The translations under genes were made by a program, and so were the position numbers. Source: Blautia glucerasea (GTDB lineage: Bacteria; Bacillota; Clostridia; Lachnospirales; Lachnospiraceae). From it: DNA of 64,000 bases. The DNA is taken from NCBI RefSeq assembly GCF_013304385.1, contig NZ_JAAITU010000001.1:124001-188000 (forward strand). The letters are read 5' to 3'. How positions within the stretch are numbered: the stretch's first letter is position 1; each line of letters begins with the position of its first letter. The notes under the pieces are model-generated. The model did not search any database, was not told the origin of the DNA, and saw nothing but the letters and a program-made list of their open reading frames with translations. Shown here one piece after another: positions 46,759 to 55,907 of this stretch.

Positions 46759-49167
46759 TTGGCTAAAGCAGTACCAATAATAAAGACAATTGACATACAA
46801 GCGAATACCAGTAGGACTGTGTTCATTCAGTGGACTTGGGCGAAGAATAAAGATACGAAAGAGTATACCGTTACCTGGCAGTACGGCACCGGACAGAATG
46901 TGTGGTTCGACGGATCTTCAAGTACGGTTAAACCGGTTGGCAACAACAAAGCGGTTCAGGTCAATACCTACACTGCCCCAGATAATGCATTGTATGTCCG
47001 GGTACGGGTAAAGGCCACGGCAAATACCACAAAGAAGACTGTGTCGACCGGAACCAAAGGTAAGACAAAAACAACCACGGTACCCAAATTTACAGCGGTT
47101 TCCTCAGGATGGAAAACCCTGTCTTTTAACACCGTTAAGCCAGAGCAGGCTGATATACCAACTGTAACGGTAAACGAATTTAACAAATGTCAGTTGGACA
47201 TCACCCTTACCAACCTGGACCCATTGTGGACTGCCCAATACGTACAGTTCAAGGTTGTAATCGACGATTCACCTCTAGCTGATAACAAGGAATCAAATAC
47301 AATACCGATCACATGGGTTAATGGGAAAGGTAACGTAACTTGGACTTATACAATGAGTCCTGGGCATCGATATAAAGTTTGCTGTCGTGGTAAACGGAAA
47401 GCTCAGAGTAACGATGATTCCGACTATGGTTATTGGTCGGATTACACAGACAATTTCTATGCGCCTCCAGAAGTTCCGCTACAGATGCCTTTACTGGTTG
47501 CAAAATCAAAGACGTCGTTACAAATCCAATGGACCGGCGTATCTAATTGCACCGGGTATGACATTCAGTATGCTACAAAGAGGGAGTATCTGGAAAACAA
47601 TTCAAACGAAGTGCAAAGTGTATCGTCCGAAGGGACTGACACAACATATATCTTAACTGGTTTGGAATCTGGTCAGGAATATTTTGTAAGGGTTCGGGCG
47701 AAGAATAGCGCTGGCGAATCCGGTTGGTCTTACATTGCGTCGAGGATTCTTGGAAGAGATCCTGCCGCTCCAACAACATGGTCCTCCTCAACTACCGGTA
47801 TGGTTGGGGAGGATATTTTATTGTATTGGGTGCACAACGCTCAGGATGGATCAAGTCAAACGAAAGCCGAACTCGAATTGACTATTAATGGAGCGGTGCA
47901 GCCGACAATAACTGTACCGAACAATCGTGGCGAAGATGACAAAGATAAGACAAGTGTTTACACGCTTTCCACTAACACATATAGCGAGGGTGTTAAGATC
48001 AATTGGCGAGTTAGAACTGCCGGTATTACTAATGAATATGGCGAGTGGTCAGTATCGAGAGAAATCAACATATATGCAAAGCCAACGATGATCTTAACAT
48101 TGTATGACAGTCAAAATACCGGAATTAACACGATTACGGAATTGCCTTTCCACGTAAAAGCAGTGACAGGTCCTAATACACAAGCTCCGATTGGATATTA
48201 CATTTCCATCAAGGCAAAGACATCTTACGTTATCTCAGACTATGCTGGAAACGATAAGATTGTTTCCGAGGGTGATGAAGTTTATGGGAAATATTTCGAC
48301 ATAACATCTGTTCTCGACGTTTTGATCTCTGCAGGAGATGTGAATCTGGAAAACGGAGAAGAGTATACGCTATCAGTCACTGCTTCTTTAAATTCTGGGC
48401 TGACTGTTGAATCGTCAGTGTCTATAACAATAAATTGGTCTGATAACGGTGAGTATATTCCAGAAGCTAGTGAATTGACATATCTTCAGGATGAGTATGC
48501 AATGCTTATCCATGCGTATTGCACGAACGAAGACGATACTCCGGTGGAAGGGGTTATGTTATCGGTATACCGAGTTGAACCTAACGGGAATTTGATTGAA
48601 ATAGGCTCGAACCTTCAAAATGGAACAACAGTTCTCGATCCTCATCCGTCTTTGAATTATGCAAGTTATCGTATAGTGGCAATTAATTCAACAACAGGTA
48701 TTGTTGGTTATGTTGACATGTTTCCGTACGAAATAGGAGAAGATGCTGCAATTATTCAATGGAATGAGAAGTGGCCCGTATCAGTGGAATACGACGAGCA
48801 GGGAGATTTGACGATTTATGAAGATTTTCAGCAAGCGGACACATTGGTGCTTCCGTATAACCTGGATGTTTCGGAAAAGTCAAGCCCGGATGTTTCCTTG
48901 GTGAAGTACATTGGACGTAAGTACCCCGTTAGTTATTACGGTACTCAGCTTGGAGATTCTCAGTCCTGGAAACTGGATATTGTGCGAGATGACATCAACA
49001 CGTTGAACATGCTTAGAAGATTGAAAGATTATCAGGGTGATGTATATGTTCGAGAACCATCCGGAAGCGGGTGCTGGGCAAACATCACCGTTTCATTTAG
49101 TCAGACCCATTGCGAAACAACAATTCCGGTAACAATCGAAATCACACGAGTAGAAGGAGGTAAGTAA
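46759..49167 (+). CDS. Distal tail protein with fibronectin type III domains
   Basis: 802 aa; start is TTG at 46759 after AAAGGAGGCGATAGGA. FnIII-like parts: SLQIQWTGVSNCTGYDIQYA...YILTGLESGQEYFVRVRAKN, and others before and after. The C-terminus (GRKYPVSYYGTQLGDSQSWK...VYVREPSGSGCWANITVSFS) resembles the second half of distal tail proteins, which form the ring at the tail tip. FnIII domains add carbohydrate or surface binding. Confidence 0.75.
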   Translation: MAKAVPIIKTIDIQANTSRTVFIQWTWAKNKDTKEYTVTWQYGTGQNVWFDGSSSTVKPVGNNKAVQVNTYTAPDNALYVRVRVKATANTTKKTVSTGTKGKTKTTTVPKFTAVSSGWKTLSFNTVKPEQADIPTVTVNEFNKCQLDITLTNLDPLWTAQYVQFKVVIDDSPLADNKESNTIPITWVNGKGNVTWTYTMSPGHRYKVCCRGKRKAQSNDDSDYGYWSDYTDNFYAPPEVPLQMPLLVAKSKTSLQIQWTGVSNCTGYDIQYATKREYLENNSNEVQSVSSEGTDTTYILTGLESGQEYFVRVRAKNSAGESGWSYIASRILGRDPAAPTTWSSSTTGMVGEDILLYWVHNAQDGSSQTKAELELTINGAVQPTITVPNNRGEDDKDKTSVYTLSTNTYSEGVKINWRVRTAGITNEYGEWSVSREINIYAKPTMILTLYDSQNTGINTITELPFHVKAVTGPNTQAPIGYYISIKAKTSYVISDYAGNDKIVSEGDEVYGKYFDITSVLDVLISAGDVNLENGEEYTLSVTASLNSGLTVESSVSITINWSDNGEYIPEASELTYLQDEYAMLIHAYCTNEDDTPVEGVMLSVYRVEPNGNLIEIGSNLQNGTTVLDPHPSLNYASYRIVAINSTTGIVGYVDMFPYEIGEDAAIIQWNEKWPVSVEYDEQGDLTIYEDFQQADTLVLPYNLDVSEKSSPDVSLVKYIGRKYPVSYYGTQLGDSQSWKLDIVRDDINTLNMLRRLKDYQGDVYVREPSGSGCWANITVSFSQTHCETTIPVTIEITRVEGGK

Positions 49168-49168
49168 T

Positions 49169-50257
49169 ATGCCTGATTGGACAAAACCAATGTCGCAAAC
49201 CTTTGAATACTACGTGGTCGATCCCGGAACTTGGAAAGATAAGACACGTCTAACAACCATCAAGACTTGTACGATCGAAAGAGACTCAAGTGCTGACACG
49301 CTCGGGTCTGCAAGCATCGAACTAACGGACAATAACAATGAGTTTTCAAACATCGTTGGAAGGAATCGGGAATGTTATGTCCGGGTATACCTTGTGACCG
49401 GTCAAAATGGAATTTCTGAGAAGTTCCCGTTAGGGACATTTCTCATCCAAAGCACCTCTACAAGCTTTGATGGGATGGTTAAAACGACACCTATCGAAGC
49501 GTATACGCCATTGCTCGAGATGAAAGATGTACCACCACCAATCGGATATTCAATTCTGAAAGGCGCAAACATCATGACAAATGCTTACCGCATTGTGAGA
49601 GAGCAGACTCGAGCACCGGTGGTGGAGCCGACATGTTCCGAAACGTTGTATTCGGATTTCGTTGCCGAGGAGAGTGATACGTGGCTTTCCTATACAAAAG
49701 ATCTCGTCGCAAATGCAAAATATGAATTAGGTCTTGATGAATTGAGCCGTATCTTGTTCTTACCAGTTCAGGATACGGCTTCTTTACAGCCTGTCACAAC
49801 ATTCGATGATGATAATAGCTCAATTCTATATCCTGAAATCAGTACAAGTCATGATTTATATGGAATCCCGAATGTGGTGGAAGTTGTGTACTCGAAACAC
49901 AACGAGAACTTCTCAGCTCGTGTAGTAAACGATGATCCCAATAGCCCGATATCTGTCCAGAACCGTGGCCGGGAAATTGTTTATCGAGAGACAAATACAG
50001 ATTTCGCAGGAACGCCTACCAATCTTCAGATACAAAAATATGCAGAAGGACTTTTGAAGAGTAAATCATCTGTGGAATTTACGGTTTCATATTCGCATGG
50101 TTATTGTCCTGTGAGGGTTGGCGATTGTGTCCGATTGAACTATGAACGGGCTGGCATCGTTAATGTGAAAGCCAAGGTTATAAGCCAATCTATATCATGT
50201 ACCCCTGGATGCAAAGTAACGGAAAAAGCAGTTTATACGGAACGATTTTGGGGGTGA
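49169..50257 (+). CDS. Tail hub/baseplate protein (gp27-like)
   Basis: 362 aa. TIKTCTIERDSSADTLGSAS, LGTFLIQSTSTSFDGMVKTT and YTPLLEMKDVPPPIGYSILK, then NVVEVVYSKHNENFSARVVN, follow the order of phage hub proteins (gp27/Tal N-terminal fold). It should sit below the distal tail ring and carry the fibres or spike. Begins 1 nt after the previous stop. Confidence 0.75.
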   Translation: MPDWTKPMSQTFEYYVVDPGTWKDKTRLTTIKTCTIERDSSADTLGSASIELTDNNNEFSNIVGRNRECYVRVYLVTGQNGISEKFPLGTFLIQSTSTSFDGMVKTTPIEAYTPLLEMKDVPPPIGYSILKGANIMTNAYRIVREQTRAPVVEPTCSETLYSDFVAEESDTWLSYTKDLVANAKYELGLDELSRILFLPVQDTASLQPVTTFDDDNSSILYPEISTSHDLYGIPNVVEVVYSKHNENFSARVVNDDPNSPISVQNRGREIVYRETNTDFAGTPTNLQIQKYAEGLLKSKSSVEFTVSYSHGYCPVRVGDCVRLNYERAGIVNVKAKVISQSISCTPGCKVTEKAVYTERFWG

Positions 50258-50263
50258 TGAGAT

Positions 50264-52132
50264 ATGGGCTTACCAGTGGATTTAATATCCGAATTTGTTA
50301 AGATAACAAACGATAAAACCGAAAAGAGGCAGGAAAGTACATTATATGGCACCGTCAAAATTGTAGGAGATCAGGTCTTCGTTAAGTTTGATGGTGCCGA
50401 TGTTCTTACTCCGGCTGTCACAACGGTTACAGCAAAAGACGGAGAAAGAGTCTCCATCCTTTTAAAGAATCATACGGCTTTAATCACTGGCAATATGACA
50501 GCACCCTCAGCGAGAAATGAGGACGTTGTTGAACTTACTGCAGCGATTGGTGTTTTTGACGTTTTGATAGCGAACAAAGCAAGTATCAGTGATCTTGAAG
50601 TAGAGAGAGGTCGCATTGATACTTTGGTTTCAGAAAATGTCACGATTAAAAATCAGCTGACGGCAAACGCTGCTAGTATTGGCGAACTCAAGGCTGATAA
50701 CGCCACCATTAAAGAAACCTTAACGGCTCAAAATGGTGATATTGAAAATCTGAAAACCAAAAAACTGGATGCTGAAACTGCTGAAATTACATATGCAAAA
50801 GCGGAAGATTTTAAAGCTTCAAATGCTGAGCTATACAATTTAAAAACAGCATATGGTAATTTTGAAAATTTGACATCTGAAAAGTTTACGGCATACGACG
50901 CTAGCATATCGAAATTGAATACCAATGTTGCTGAGATAATCGAACTTCAGGCCGGATACGCAACCATCGGTACAGTGAATGCGCTCGAGGGTAGGATTAA
51001 AACGATAGAATCGAATTATCTGAAGACCGGCGATTTAGAGGCAGGATACGCTAAGATTGATTTTTCAAACGTTAGCGTGGAATGGATTGAAGACGGTAAG
51101 ATTAAAAAAGGTGCTATCGGGTCAGCTGCGATACATGACGGTGCGATAACAAACGCAAAAATTGCTGATGCAACAATCGAAGCGGCGAAGATTAATTCAG
51201 TTAATGCCGACAACATTACAGTTGGTACGCTCAAAACTGAACGTCTTCTCATTGCTGACGGAGATGGCGGATATTCTATCGTTAAAGCAATCAACATGGC
51301 AAATGGTGTAGCAGAGGCAGATGCGAACGGCACGAAGTTCGAAGCTGCGTCCATCGAAGTGGTTGACTTGTCAGCTTTCCGGGCAAAAATAGCAGGGTTT
51401 GAAATGAGTAATTCTGCTATTTATATCGGGAAAGAATCCATCAATGACGCACATAGCGGAATTTATATTTCAACGACTGGGTTTGGTATGGGCGACGCCT
51501 CACTAACCGGTTCTAACGAATCGCCATTGCAGGCATACCCCGACGGAAGCTTTAAACTTGTTGGAAAAAATGGAAGTTTTGACTTTAATGGTGTTCTTGG
51601 AAACTTGGAGATTAATGCATCAAAGATTTTACTTAAATCTAAAGCCGTGGCTACAGAAGATTCAGTTACAGATGTAAGTAATAGGGTGAAAACCGCAGAG
51701 AGCCAGATTGAGCAGAATGCAAACGAGATCGTACTTCGGGTGAAAAGATCTGAGTTCGACGATTTGTCTAGTTCGATTGAGCAAATTAACTCGTTTATTT
51801 CAGACATTCAAGGATGGCAGTACCGATGGGATAAAATCCTTAACCGTTCAAGCGCATCTCCTGAAACTCACACGGATTATATTTCATTCGTGAACGGCGA
51901 TATTATTCTTGGTGAATCGTCAAGTAAGCTGAAACTCAAATTGTCAAATGATTCAATCCAGTTTAAAGGTGGTGACAGCAATTTTGAGATAACGCCGGAT
52001 GCAGACACCACGGCATGGATTACCGGGAGAAAACTCAATATTGGAGCCGGCGAGATACATAAGTTATTGAAAATAGGACGTTTGCAGTTCGTTCCGAGAC
52101 GAAATGGGAATATGTCATTAATTTTGGCTTGA
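50264..52132 (+). CDS. Baseplate/fibre protein with coiled coil
   Basis: 622 aa. The N-terminal ~80 residues are an OB-like spike base (STLYGTVKIVGDQVFVKFDG). Residues about 100-230 form a coiled coil (ISDLEVERGRIDTLVSENVT and similar). A beta-rich trunk follows with AIHDGAITNAKIADATIEAA and a C-terminal part FVNGDIILGESSSKLKLKLS. Probably a trimeric attachment or spike protein linked to the hub. Follows the hub gene by 6 nt. Confidence 0.7.
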   Translation: MGLPVDLISEFVKITNDKTEKRQESTLYGTVKIVGDQVFVKFDGADVLTPAVTTVTAKDGERVSILLKNHTALITGNMTAPSARNEDVVELTAAIGVFDVLIANKASISDLEVERGRIDTLVSENVTIKNQLTANAASIGELKADNATIKETLTAQNGDIENLKTKKLDAETAEITYAKAEDFKASNAELYNLKTAYGNFENLTSEKFTAYDASISKLNTNVAEIIELQAGYATIGTVNALEGRIKTIESNYLKTGDLEAGYAKIDFSNVSVEWIEDGKIKKGAIGSAAIHDGAITNAKIADATIEAAKINSVNADNITVGTLKTERLLIADGDGGYSIVKAINMANGVAEADANGTKFEAASIEVVDLSAFRAKIAGFEMSNSAIYIGKESINDAHSGIYISTTGFGMGDASLTGSNESPLQAYPDGSFKLVGKNGSFDFNGVLGNLEINASKILLKSKAVATEDSVTDVSNRVKTAESQIEQNANEIVLRVKRSEFDDLSSSIEQINSFISDIQGWQYRWDKILNRSSASPETHTDYISFVNGDIILGESSSKLKLKLSNDSIQFKGGDSNFEITPDADTTAWITGRKLNIGAGEIHKLLKIGRLQFVPRRNGNMSLILA

Positions 52133-52148
52133 AAGGAGGGGTGATAAC

Positions 52149-54662
52149 ATGGCGTATAAATTGGTGTTTGATAATAATAGAAGCTATGAAACAGATAAAT
52201 CGTATACCTTTGAAGTTGAATCGTTCGGCGACGTAACGGGACTTACATATACGATTACCTGTATGATTCCTTCTTCAGTTAATCATGGAGTTTTTCAATT
52301 TAAGAAAACTATTGTGGAAAATTCAACCACAACAGGTGTTATAAAATGGACATTATCCAGTGACGATTTCGGTCCATTTATAACAAATTCGTTCACGTGT
52401 TCCGCATGCTTTGGAATAGTTACACGTGATGTAAAAGGTGCGATCATCGAACCTAAATTGTCATATTTCACACTTAAAATGAATCCGAAAATATACCCAA
52501 AGATTTCGAACGTCAAAATGGAATTGACAGATGCATTTCAAGGCAAAAGCTTATCAAATGTTACAGAACATGTGATTTCGTTTGACGTTGCCGGAACATA
52601 TGGGGCATCACAAAACATAACCGTAGAAGTTGACAGAAAAGTATATTCTAAAAGAATTGAGTCATCGTTATGTGGAGGTAATGAGACAGTTTCATTCGAC
52701 CTTGGAACGCTAACGTCCTCACAGAATAATGGAGAATTGAAATCCATAAGTGTAAAGGCTGTTGATTCGCGAGGAAATACACATGAGGCCAATGAAACAG
52801 TTACGGTGTACAAATACGAGTATCCTATTCCGGCATCTGACTGCCACGTGGCATGGGGTGAGGGTGACGATATTGATAAACCATATTTGACTTTCGGATG
52901 TACCTTTCAGGAAAATGTAGCTGGCGTGGCAAATAGCATGGTGTCGATCAATGTATATTTGAATGATTTGACTACCGTGTTGGTTGACGTGTTTGGACAC
53001 ACATCACCGAACGTTATTCCAGGGACTTATGATATAGGGGAATCATATGTTTTCCGTGTCGAATTTACTGATAAGGTGGGGACGACAGTCGGTTATTACG
53101 ATTTGATGCGGCAACTTGTGGTCATGGATACGTCCGCTGACGGAAACATGGTTAGCTTTTTTCAAGCAGCATCAAATTCAGCTAATGGTACGAAATTTGG
53201 TATATTTGCGGATAAAACACAGATCGGGGATAATGACAAAAGACATGTCATTTTAGATTCAGATGGCGTAAAATTTTATGCCAATACTGATACCGATTCG
53301 AGATTAGCTGCAAGTATTAGCGTTGGGTACAATGACGACGGTACCGCAAAAACACCTCTATTATCGGCGTATACTTTCGGAAAACGAAAAACAAACACCG
53401 TCGAAAGAAGTTTCTCTTTTGTTGAGGGAGATGGGAATGAAGCTAGCGGGTACGCATCTCATGCCGGAGGACAAGGGTCTATTGCTCATGGTATGCTTTC
53501 GTACGCCTTTGGTGATGGAGTTGTATCATATCAAAATGGTCATTTCGCAGTCGGAAGTTATAATGTAAGCGATAAAAATGACACAACCGGAGCTAAGAAA
53601 ATATTTTCAGTTGGCAACGGCGCAAACAATGATACTCGAAGTGATGCTTTTGTAGTGAAGAATAGCGGTGATGTTGTTGTTCAAAAGGATTTGTCCGCAG
53701 CAACAGCGTCAATTAGTGGTGCCATAACTGCGAATACCGTATATACCGACAATTGGTTTCGATCAAAAGGATCTACTGGATGGTATAGTGAAGACCATGG
53801 CGGCGGTTGGTACATGATAGACGACCAGTGGATTCGAGCTTATAATAATAAAAATATTGTCACCGGCGGAATTATTCAGTCAGGGTTCGAATTTAGCGCG
53901 TGCAGAACTACTGATTGGAGATTCGGATGTGGAACCGGAACGGGGGATACAAATCAATTCGGATTTTATGATACAACAAATGGATTGCATTGTACGATTG
54001 TCAGTTCCGATCATTCATTCAGACTTAATGGCGAATATTGGTGCAATCGTGGCGGGGCTAGTTGGGCATTTGGAAGTATAACGGGAACAGGTGATGCACA
54101 TCTATTCAGCTTTTATGATGTCAATACAAACCTAGTTCCATTATCGATAGCTGGTGCTACAGGAGATATATATGTTGGACAAAATAGGAGTGGTGCCAAT
54201 GTTGGTATTGTAATCGGACCAATGGCTGCCGGAAATAGAGCATATCTCTATAGCAGCGCCGATTATCCCGGGGCTCTTTGGATCCAGACAAGGTATAACG
54301 GAAACTGGGTGTGGTATAGCTTGGCGCAAGCATGTTCTAAAGCGTTGTCTGATATTCGTTTGAAAACTGACATAAAAGAACCAGAAGTTGCTAACGCCAT
54401 GGATGTGATAAACACTATGCAGCTCCACTCTTTTACAAGAAAAGATTCTCATGAAAAATATAGAATTGGTTTCATCGCCGATGAATTGGAGCAGATTGAT
54501 CCCACGCTTACCGATGGCGGAGGAGAGGTTGACGGACATCCATACTACAAATCAGTAAATGAATTACAAGTGACTGCATACGTAGTAAAAGCATTGCAAG
54601 AATTAAACGAGGAATTAAATAAGGTCAAAATGGAACTTTCAAGTATAAGGAGGGCTAAATAA
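52149..54662 (+). CDS. Tail fibre with DUF859-like N-terminus and S74 chaperone
   Basis: 837 aa. The first ~330 residues are DUF859-like: beta-rich, YKLVFDNNRSYETDKSYTFE and a WGEGDDIDKPYLTFG stretch. A trimeric-autotransporter-like region (ASGYASHAGGQGSIAHGMLS) and beta repeats (DWRFGCGTGTGDTNQFGFYD) follow. The C-terminal ~110 residues are a peptidase S74 intramolecular chaperone (SDIRLKTDI with the cleavage Ser, IGFIADELEQIDP). It folds the trimer and cuts itself off. This is the likely receptor-binding protein. Confidence 0.85.
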   Translation: MAYKLVFDNNRSYETDKSYTFEVESFGDVTGLTYTITCMIPSSVNHGVFQFKKTIVENSTTTGVIKWTLSSDDFGPFITNSFTCSACFGIVTRDVKGAIIEPKLSYFTLKMNPKIYPKISNVKMELTDAFQGKSLSNVTEHVISFDVAGTYGASQNITVEVDRKVYSKRIESSLCGGNETVSFDLGTLTSSQNNGELKSISVKAVDSRGNTHEANETVTVYKYEYPIPASDCHVAWGEGDDIDKPYLTFGCTFQENVAGVANSMVSINVYLNDLTTVLVDVFGHTSPNVIPGTYDIGESYVFRVEFTDKVGTTVGYYDLMRQLVVMDTSADGNMVSFFQAASNSANGTKFGIFADKTQIGDNDKRHVILDSDGVKFYANTDTDSRLAASISVGYNDDGTAKTPLLSAYTFGKRKTNTVERSFSFVEGDGNEASGYASHAGGQGSIAHGMLSYAFGDGVVSYQNGHFAVGSYNVSDKNDTTGAKKIFSVGNGANNDTRSDAFVVKNSGDVVVQKDLSAATASISGAITANTVYTDNWFRSKGSTGWYSEDHGGGWYMIDDQWIRAYNNKNIVTGGIIQSGFEFSACRTTDWRFGCGTGTGDTNQFGFYDTTNGLHCTIVSSDHSFRLNGEYWCNRGGASWAFGSITGTGDAHLFSFYDVNTNLVPLSIAGATGDIYVGQNRSGANVGIVIGPMAAGNRAYLYSSADYPGALWIQTRYNGNWVWYSLAQACSKALSDIRLKTDIKEPEVANAMDVINTMQLHSFTRKDSHEKYRIGFIADELEQIDPTLTDGGGEVDGHPYYKSVNELQVTAYVVKALQELNEELNKVKMELSSIRRAK

Positions 54663-54664
54663 AG

Positions 54665-54928
54665 ATGAAAAAAGTAGTTGCTAAAAAACCAGTAACAGTT
54701 GCTAAACCAACTCTTGTTGCGAGAAAAGAATTTGCAGATAATCTCATTAAACTTATTAATGATTCAGGTCTACCATTGGTTGTCATACAGCCAATCATGG
54801 ACGACGTAGCCGAAAATGTTCGTAACACATTAACTCAGCAGTATCTGAATGAAAAAGCTACATATGAAAAAGCACTTGAAGAATCTAAAAAAGAGGCGGA
54901 TGCTGAATCCGCAGAAAGCGAGGCGTAA
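54665..54928 (+). CDS. Small late protein, 87 aa
   Basis: Basic N-terminus (MKKVVAKKPVTVAKPTLVAR) and acidic, Ala/Glu-rich helical C-terminus. Directly follows the tail fibre (2 nt) and precedes the holin. May be a fibre-assembly helper or a lysis accessory; nothing in the sequence decides. Confidence 0.6.
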   Translation: MKKVVAKKPVTVAKPTLVARKEFADNLIKLINDSGLPLVVIQPIMDDVAENVRNTLTQQYLNEKATYEKALEESKKEADAESAESEA

Positions 54929-54930
54929 AT

Positions 54931-55236
54931 ATGGATTTCACTAAAATTTTAACAGATCATTATGCAGTTGTGGTTGTGTTGGCTTGTCTTATTTTGGGAT
55001 ATTTGATCAAGCACACCACTTTCTTGAAAAAGATCCCGAACAATGATATTCCGGCGATCTTGGCTGTTGTCGGAGCAGTCCTCAATTGTGTGGTTAATGG
55101 ACCGGGCATTGAGATGGTTGTCTATGGAGCATTTATGGGACTGGCTTCAACTGGTTTACACCAGGCATTTAAATCATTTATAGAAGGAAAATCCACCGAG
55201 GAGGATGCTGCCGATGGGGTTCACGATATCGAGTGA
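54931..55236 (+). CDS. Holin (A118/Hol118-like)
   Basis: 101 aa. Hydrophobic segments at VVVVLACLILGYLIKHTTF and NDIPAILAVVGAVLNCVVNG, with a third around VVYGAFMGLASTGLHQAF, and a charged C-terminus (EGKSTEEDAADG). The A-S-T-G-L-H-Q-A-F pattern is characteristic of the A118-like holin family. It makes the membrane holes that release the endolysin, coded 16 kb upstream. It overlaps the next gene by 23 nt. Confidence 0.8.
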   Translation: MDFTKILTDHYAVVVVLACLILGYLIKHTTFLKKIPNNDIPAILAVVGAVLNCVVNGPGIEMVVYGAFMGLASTGLHQAFKSFIEGKSTEEDAADGVHDIE

Positions 55237-55513
55237 TCAGCTGATTTGGTTTTGTACACTTGTTGCGGGGCTATGGGGCTTATGGAAAATCATAAAAGAG
55301 GTCCGAAAACCGAATCAGGATTTGAAAGATGTTGTCGCAAAGCATGAACGATTGTTAGCAAATGATGATCAACGCATGAAAGAGTTCGAGAACTCAAACC
55401 GGATGATTTTACAATGCTTGCTAGTGATTATTAATCATGATATTACCGGCAACGGAATTGATCGTATGAAAGAGGCTCGAGACGAGCTTCAGGATTATTT
55501 AATAAATAAATAG
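55214..55513 (+). CDS. Holin partner (possible antiholin), single-pass membrane protein
   Basis: 99 aa; the ATG at 55214 is about 9 nt from GAGGAGG, better placed than the in-frame ATG at 55205. One membrane helix (LIWFCTLVAGLWGLWKII) followed by a coiled-coil-like soluble part (KDVVAKHERLLANDDQRMKE). Such XhlA-like proteins are common beside holins and modulate lysis. A terminator follows. Confidence 0.65.
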   Translation: MGFTISSDQLIWFCTLVAGLWGLWKIIKEVRKPNQDLKDVVAKHERLLANDDQRMKEFENSNRMILQCLLVIINHDITGNGIDRMKEARDELQDYLINK

Positions 55514-55518
55514 AAAGA

Positions 55519-55555
55519 TGTGCCCGGGGTATTCAAATACGAGTGCTCCGGGTAT
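55519..55555 (+). terminator. Late terminator
   Basis: CCCGG...CCGGG hairpin followed by TATTTT, directly after the lysis genes. Confidence 0.6.
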
Positions 55556-55556
55556 T

Positions 55557-55577
55557 TTCTGCGATACAAACATCGCC
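55557..55577 (+). terminator. Second late terminator
   Basis: GCGAT-ACAAAC-ATCGC followed by CTTTTTG. Confidence 0.65.
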
Positions 55578-55645
55578 TTTTTGTTTTCCGTATCCAGGTT
55601 ACAGAAATATTCCTTATTATGAACCTCAGAATGGAGGTGTATTAA

Positions 55646-55828
55646 ATGCAGGATAAAGTATTGTTATCTATATCTGAGGCTTCGGAACTTTTCGGGATTG
55701 GTCAACATCGATTACGAAAAATAGTCGTTGATGATTATAACTGCGTGTATCATTTGACTGTTGGGCGAGTCATTAAAATCAAGAGAAAGCCTTTTGAAGA
55801 GTTTATAAATAACGCTGAGCAGGTATAA
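55646..55828 (+). CDS. xis: Excisionase (Tn916 Xis-like)
   Basis: 60 aa. VLLSISEASELFGIGQHRLR and a wing ending VGRVIKIKRKPFEEFINNAE form the winged helix of Tn916-type Xis proteins. It bends DNA to drive excision by the adjacent integrase. The ATG follows ATGGAGGTGTATTAA. It lies 79 nt before the integrase start, the usual order in Firmicutes elements. Confidence 0.85.
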   Translation: MQDKVLLSISEASELFGIGQHRLRKIVVDDYNCVYHLTVGRVIKIKRKPFEEFINNAEQV

Positions 55829-55907
55829 TATCGACAAAGTTTTCCGAGTGTGTTATTATATTTATGCATTCGGAGTCACTTATTGTTTAATAAGGAGGAT
55901 TTCGATA